From: Streptomyces fradiae
GTDB lineage: Bacteria > Actinomycetota > Actinomycetes > Streptomycetales > Streptomycetaceae
Reading direction: 5' to 3'
Assembly (NCBI RefSeq): GCF_041270065.1
Contig: NZ_CP065958.1
Coordinates: forward strand, 434,001-498,000
Length of the DNA: 64,000 nucleotides
The notes below the pieces were generated by a model. It ran no database searches, was not told the origin of the DNA, and was given only the letters and a program-made list of their open reading frames with translations. Position numbers and translations under genes: made by a program. This document shows, piece after piece, positions 60,367 through 64,000 of this stretch. The number at the start of each line of letters is the position of its first letter. The first letter of the stretch is position 1.

Positions 60367-61874
60367 GGACCGTGACCGCCGCCGCCCCGGCCCCCGCGCC
60401 CACCGCACGCCCCCGCGCGGGCGGCGCGCTGGCCCGGATCGCCCTGCTCGACATCGCCTTCCTCAACTGGCGCGACCCGTGGCACCCGGAGGCCGGCGGA
60501 GCGGAGGCGTACGCGCACGAGATCGCCCGCCGCTTCTCGGCGGCCGGCGCGCACCTCACCTTCGTGTCCGCCCGCTACCCCGGCGCGCCCGCCCGCGAGT
60601 ACCGCGACGGGCTGCGGATCGTGCGGGCCGGCGGCACCTTCGGCGTGTACGCGGCGGCCGCGGCGCATCTGCTGCGCAACCGGCACGCGTACGACGCCGT
60701 CGTCGACTTCCAGAACGGCATCCCGTTCTTCTCGCCGCTCTTCACCCCGCGCTGGACCGCCGACCTGTGCGTCATCCACCACGTGCACCAGGAGCAGTTC
60801 GACGTGCGCTTCCACTGGCCGCTGAACGCGCTGGGGCGGCTCCTGGAGAAGCAGGTCAGCCGGCGCGTCTACCGGGGCCGGCCGATCGTGGTGGTCTCCC
60901 CCTCCACCCGGGAGGGCGCGCGCCGCGAACTCGGCTTCGGCAACCCCCTGCACATCGTGCCCAACGGGCGGCCCGCCGGAGCGTCCGCGGAGCCGCCGGG
61001 GGCGCGCAGCGCCACGCCCGCGCTCACCGTGGTCAGCCGCCTTGTGCCGCAGAAGCGGGTGGACCTGCTCCTTCGGGCGCTGCCCGCGCTGCTGCGCCGG
61101 TTCCCCGCGCTGCGGCTCGACCTGTGCGGCGACGGGCCCGAACTGCCCGCGCTGCGCGAGCTGGCGGCGCGGCTCGGGGTGGCGCAGGCGGTGGTCTTCC
61201 ACGGGCATGTGAGCGACGCGCGCCGCGCGGAGCTGTTCCACCGGGCGTGGCTGACCGTGGTGCCCTCGGTCGCGGAGGGCTGGGGCCTGACCGTGATCGA
61301 GGCGAACGCGGTCGGCACGCCCGCCCTCGCCTACGACGTGCCCGGTCTGCGTGACGCGATCCAGCCCGGCGTCAACGGGCGGCTGCTCGACCCGTCGGCC
61401 GACCTCGCGGACGGCGTGGCCGCCGCGCTCGCCGAACTCGCCGACCCGGCCGCCATGCAGCGGGCCGCGGCCCGCTGCCGGGCCTGGGCCGCCGCCTTCT
61501 CCTGGGACGCCAGCGCGGAACGGCTCGCCGAGGTGGTCCTGGAGGAGCTGCGCCGCGTCCACCGGCACCGCCGCTCCCGGCGCGGCGCCAACGACCTCGC
61601 CGTCCTGGGCCGGTTCACCGCCCTCGACGCGGAGGCCACCGAGCGGGTGGTGGCCGAGGCCCTGCGCCAGACCGACACCTGGTCCCGTGAGGGCGACGCC
61701 TTCCAGGTGCTGCTGCACGGCTGCGACGAGGTCCAGGCCCTCGCCGCCCTGGCCCGGCTCGGCGTCCACGACGCCACCGTCTCCCTGGCCGGCGGCCGGG
61801 ACGTCCTGGTGGGCGGGCCGTCCCGGCGCCTCGCGGAACGGGGCGGGCGGGGGACTCCAGAGGACCGGTCATGA
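60363..61874 (+). CDS. Family 4 glycosyltransferase with C-terminal extension
   Basis: This 503-residue protein starts at GTG 60363. The GT-B fold has an N-domain opening 'ARIALLDIAFLNWRDPWHPE' and 'GGAEAYAHEIARRFSAAGAH', and the C-domain nucleotide-sugar site 'LTVVSRLVPQKRVDLLLRAL', 'LCGDGPELPALRELA' and the EX7E motif 'SVAEGWGLTVIEANAVGTPA'. Residues about 395-503 after the normal end form an extra acidic/Ala-rich domain with a Cys ('QVLLHGCDEVQALAALARLG') that I do not recognise. The gene overlaps both neighbours by 4 bases. It probably extends a cell-surface polysaccharide. Confidence 0.88.
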   Translation: MRTVTAAAPAPAPTARPRAGGALARIALLDIAFLNWRDPWHPEAGGAEAYAHEIARRFSAAGAHLTFVSARYPGAPAREYRDGLRIVRAGGTFGVYAAAAAHLLRNRHAYDAVVDFQNGIPFFSPLFTPRWTADLCVIHHVHQEQFDVRFHWPLNALGRLLEKQVSRRVYRGRPIVVVSPSTREGARRELGFGNPLHIVPNGRPAGASAEPPGARSATPALTVVSRLVPQKRVDLLLRALPALLRRFPALRLDLCGDGPELPALRELAARLGVAQAVVFHGHVSDARRAELFHRAWLTVVPSVAEGWGLTVIEANAVGTPALAYDVPGLRDAIQPGVNGRLLDPSADLADGVAAALAELADPAAMQRAAARCRAWAAAFSWDASAERLAEVVLEELRRVHRHRRSRRGANDLAVLGRFTALDAEATERVVAEALRQTDTWSREGDAFQVLLHGCDEVQALAALARLGVHDATVSLAGGRDVLVGGPSRRLAERGGRGTPEDRS

Positions 61875-64000
61875 CCGCCGAGCCGCTCGCCCGTCGCGCC
61901 GCCGTCCTGCCGGACGAGGTCACGGCGGTGCACGGGGCGCGCTGGATCGCGACGGGCGCGGTGCTTGTCGGGGTGCTCAACTACGTGTACGCGCTGGCGC
62001 TCACCCGGCTCCTCGACGTCGGCTCGTACGCGGTGTTCGCGGCCGGGCAGGGGCTCGTGGTGTGCACGGCGGCGGTGGCCGTGGTGACCGTGCCGTGGAT
62101 GCTGGCGCAGGCGCTGGCCCGGGCGCGGTCGGAGGCCGAGCGGGGCGAGGCGGTGCGGTTCGCGATCGTCACCGGGTTCGCGGGCGGTCTTGTCGCCGCC
62201 CTGGTGGTCGGCGGGGTGGCCGCGCAGTTCGCCGGGGCGACCACCACCCTGGTCGTCGCCGGCGCGACCTTCCTCATCTATGCGACCCGGATCAGCGCGG
62301 GCTGGCTGCAGGGCACCGAACGACTGCGCACCCTCGGAATGGTCACCACCGCGGAGGCGGTCCTGAAGCTGGTCGTGGGGCTGTTCTTCGTCGCCGTGCT
62401 CGACCTCGGACCGGCCGGCGCGCTGGCGGCGTTCGGCGTCGCCGTGCTGCCGTACGCCTTCTTCCGGCCGCGCCGGTTCCGCGGCGGCCGGACCGCCCGG
62501 CCCTGGCTGTCCGCCACCGCCGACCGCGCGCTGTGGCGGCGGGCCGTCGGCGTCGCCTCGCTGCAGGGCGTCGTGGCGATGATGGCGGCCGTCGACGTGA
62601 TCCTGGTGGCGGTGCTGCCCACCGACCGTGCGGCGGCGGCGAGTTACCAGGCCGCCGTGATGCTCGGCCGGGTCCCGCTCTTCCTGGCGGGCGCCGTCTC
62701 CATCGCCTTTCTGCCCGCGCTGTCCCGGCGCCGGGCCGGCACCCCGCTCGCGGGCGACGCGCTGCGCATGTATCTGACGGTGGCGGTGCCGCTGACCGCG
62801 GTGGCGGCGACCGTGCCGCAGGCCGTCCTGGACCGGGTCTTCCCCGCCGGGTACGCGCAGGTCGGCACGCTGCTCGCGCTGACGGCCGTCACCGGTCTCG
62901 CACTCGGCGCGCTCGCCCTGCTCGTGACGTTCTGCCAGGCGGTGAACGACTACGCGTGCCTGGGCCCGCTGCTCGCCGGCCTTGTGCTGTACGTGACGGG
63001 GCTCGCGGCCGGCTGGTCGGCGGCCGGCGTCCTCGGCATGGCGGTCGGCGGCATGTGCGGCACCCTGGCGGCCCTGCTGCTGCTCGCCGTGCGCCAGGCC
63101 CGGCACCACGGCTTCGGCGCCCCGCGCGCCCGGCTCGGAGTCCGGCCCGTCTGGTGCCTGTTCGTCGTGGGCGGCCTGGTGGCGCTGAAGCCGCTGCCGG
63201 TGGCGTGGTTGTGCGCCGCCGTCGTGGTCGCCGGGGCGGCGCTGTGGTGGTTCTTCGGCAGGCGCAGCGAACCGACGGGCGACGGCCCGCTCCCGGCCAC
63301 CACCGGTGAACCCGCGCCCGCCCCCGTACGCCGGAGCCCCGGTCCGCCCGACGAACGGCGGTCCGTACGGCTCCTCGTGGACGCGGTGTGGCGCGGGCGG
63401 CCCGCGCCCGCCACGGACGCCGAGCTGCTCGGCGCGCTCGCCGTGGCCCGGCGCAACCAGGTCGAGGGCGTGCTCGCCCGCGCGTACCCGGAGCGGCTCG
63501 CCGCCACCCGGGCCGAGGTGGTGGCGGCGACCGGGCTGTTCCGGCGCAATCTGACCGAGTCGACCGCCCGGCTGCGGGCCGCCGGCATCCCCGCCGTGCT
63601 CATCAAGGCGGACCTGTCGGGCGACTACGTGTACGGCAACTTCGACCTGGTGGTGCCCACCGGACGGTGGCGGCAGGCGCAGCGGGCCCTCGCGGGCTGG
63701 TACGTGCGGCGCGAGACGTACTGGCTGGAGCGGTCCACCAAGGTGCTGCTCGATCCGGTGAGCGGGCCCGCGGCCCATCTGCACACCGCCGTCTCGTGGT
63801 TCGGGGTCCCGGTGGTGCCGACCGACCGGCTGTTCGCGCGGGCCCGCCCGGCCGACGGCCCGGACGGCGACGGACCGGCCGGCTGGCTGGTGCCGTGTCC
63901 CGCCGACCGGCTGCGGATCTGGCTGGCGCACGCCCTCTTCCAGAATCTGACGCTCGATCTGTCCGAACTGCTCGCGCTGCGCGAGCTGCTGAGCCCCGCC
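61871..64000 (+). CDS. Wzx-like polysaccharide flippase fused to a nucleotidyltransferase-like domain (3' end outside window)
   Basis: ATG 61871 overlaps the GT4 stop (ATGA), and the frame is open for 710 codons to the last base. Residues about 1-460 form some 12 membrane helices typical of the polysaccharide-transporter/MATE superfamily ('LNYVYALALTRLLDVGSYAV' and 'LVAVLPTDRAAAASYQAAVM' are examples). After a Pro-rich linker (about 465-492), a soluble domain follows: 'LGALAVARRNQVEGVLARAY', 'LRAAGIPAVLIKADLSGDYV', 'YGNFDLVVP' and 'HLHTAVSWFGVPVVPTDRLF'. It resembles the nucleotidyltransferase_5 (PF14907) type, with NFD where DxD is usual. It would move lipid-linked glycans across the membrane. 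Confidence 0.75.
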   Translation, partial: MTAEPLARRAAVLPDEVTAVHGARWIATGAVLVGVLNYVYALALTRLLDVGSYAVFAAGQGLVVCTAAVAVVTVPWMLAQALARARSEAERGEAVRFAIVTGFAGGLVAALVVGGVAAQFAGATTTLVVAGATFLIYATRISAGWLQGTERLRTLGMVTTAEAVLKLVVGLFFVAVLDLGPAGALAAFGVAVLPYAFFRPRRFRGGRTARPWLSATADRALWRRAVGVASLQGVVAMMAAVDVILVAVLPTDRAAAASYQAAVMLGRVPLFLAGAVSIAFLPALSRRRAGTPLAGDALRMYLTVAVPLTAVAATVPQAVLDRVFPAGYAQVGTLLALTAVTGLALGALALLVTFCQAVNDYACLGPLLAGLVLYVTGLAAGWSAAGVLGMAVGGMCGTLAALLLLAVRQARHHGFGAPRARLGVRPVWCLFVVGGLVALKPLPVAWLCAAVVVAGAALWWFFGRRSEPTGDGPLPATTGEPAPAPVRRSPGPPDERRSVRLLVDAVWRGRPAPATDAELLGALAVARRNQVEGVLARAYPERLAATRAEVVAATGLFRRNLTESTARLRAAGIPAVLIKADLSGDYVYGNFDLVVPTGRWRQAQRALAGWYVRRETYWLERSTKVLLDPVSGPAAHLHTAVSWFGVPVVPTDRLFARARPADGPDGDGPAGWLVPCPADRLRIWLAHALFQNLTLDLSELLALRELLSPA

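Noticed and set aside
55909..60408. Very long minus-strand open frame (1499 codons)
   Set aside because: It runs across both strands' real genes (GH15 in another frame, GT2 genes antisense) and has no domain; it is a GC-bias artefact.

Overview
The window looks like a Streptomyces chromosome. It is very GC-rich with strong G/C bias at third codon positions. It carries families typical of that genus: DUF5133, DUF6058, DUF3040, monomeric NADP isocitrate dehydrogenase, PucR and PadR regulators, a PP2C phosphatase, an F420-dependent nitroreductase-like protein and IS701-type transposase debris. All functional names come from reading motifs in the translations; no database search was run.

Region 1 (1-18.9 kb) is an accessory, decaying segment. 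It holds an IS701-like transposase wreck, an NhaA C-terminal remnant beside a frameshifted membrane protein, a frameshifted DUF3040 gene, a BBE-type oxidase fragment with an amber codon, a tyrosine integrase tail and a HAD hydrolase with a frameshift and an amber codon. Between these lie intact sets: a PucR regulator with two coupled small membrane proteins; a K+ uptake pair (ktrB-ktrA) divergent from an NfeD/flotillin operon; a two-RCK-domain K+-channel-like protein; and a PP2C phosphatase/MarR/DDN cluster with two near-identical putative MarR operators.

Region 2 (18.9-39.5 kb) has no pseudogenes I could see and is mostly catabolic: dhaKLM, 2,4-dienoyl-CoA reductase with PadR, a FAD monooxygenase, DUF2252, a GntR regulator, an APC permease, and a translationally coupled glycerol-kinase/GlpA-like/GlpB-like operon. 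A run of small genes follows (methyltransferase, alpha/beta hydrolase, ArsR-SRPBCC pair, NUDIX), several apparently leaderless, then a cytochrome P450. Glycerol can enter by GlpK/GlpAB and dihydroxyacetone by DhaKLM. DasR-like palindromes occur before the GntR gene and in the divergent promoter of the glycerol operon.

Region 3 (39.6-57.9 kb) holds a second copy of the two-RCK protein, a D-Ala-D-Ala carboxypeptidase and Streptomyces-type small proteins. A probable sulfur-responsive locus follows: a 36-residue leader peptide upstream of a glutathione-transferase-like gene, a divergent Rrf2 (CymR/IscR-like) regulator, and a DszC/SfnB-like flavin monooxygenase behind an Rrf2-type inverted repeat. 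Next come a universal stress protein, a secreted CAP protein convergent with a membrane-bound sigma factor that itself ends in a CAP domain (the most striking gene here), icd, a PAP2-like membrane protein and a GH15 enzyme.

Region 4 (58.1-64 kb) is the start of an exopolysaccharide cluster. It has two GT2 enzymes, a GT4 enzyme with a C-terminal extension, and a Wzx-like flippase fused to a nucleotidyltransferase-like domain that runs off the window.
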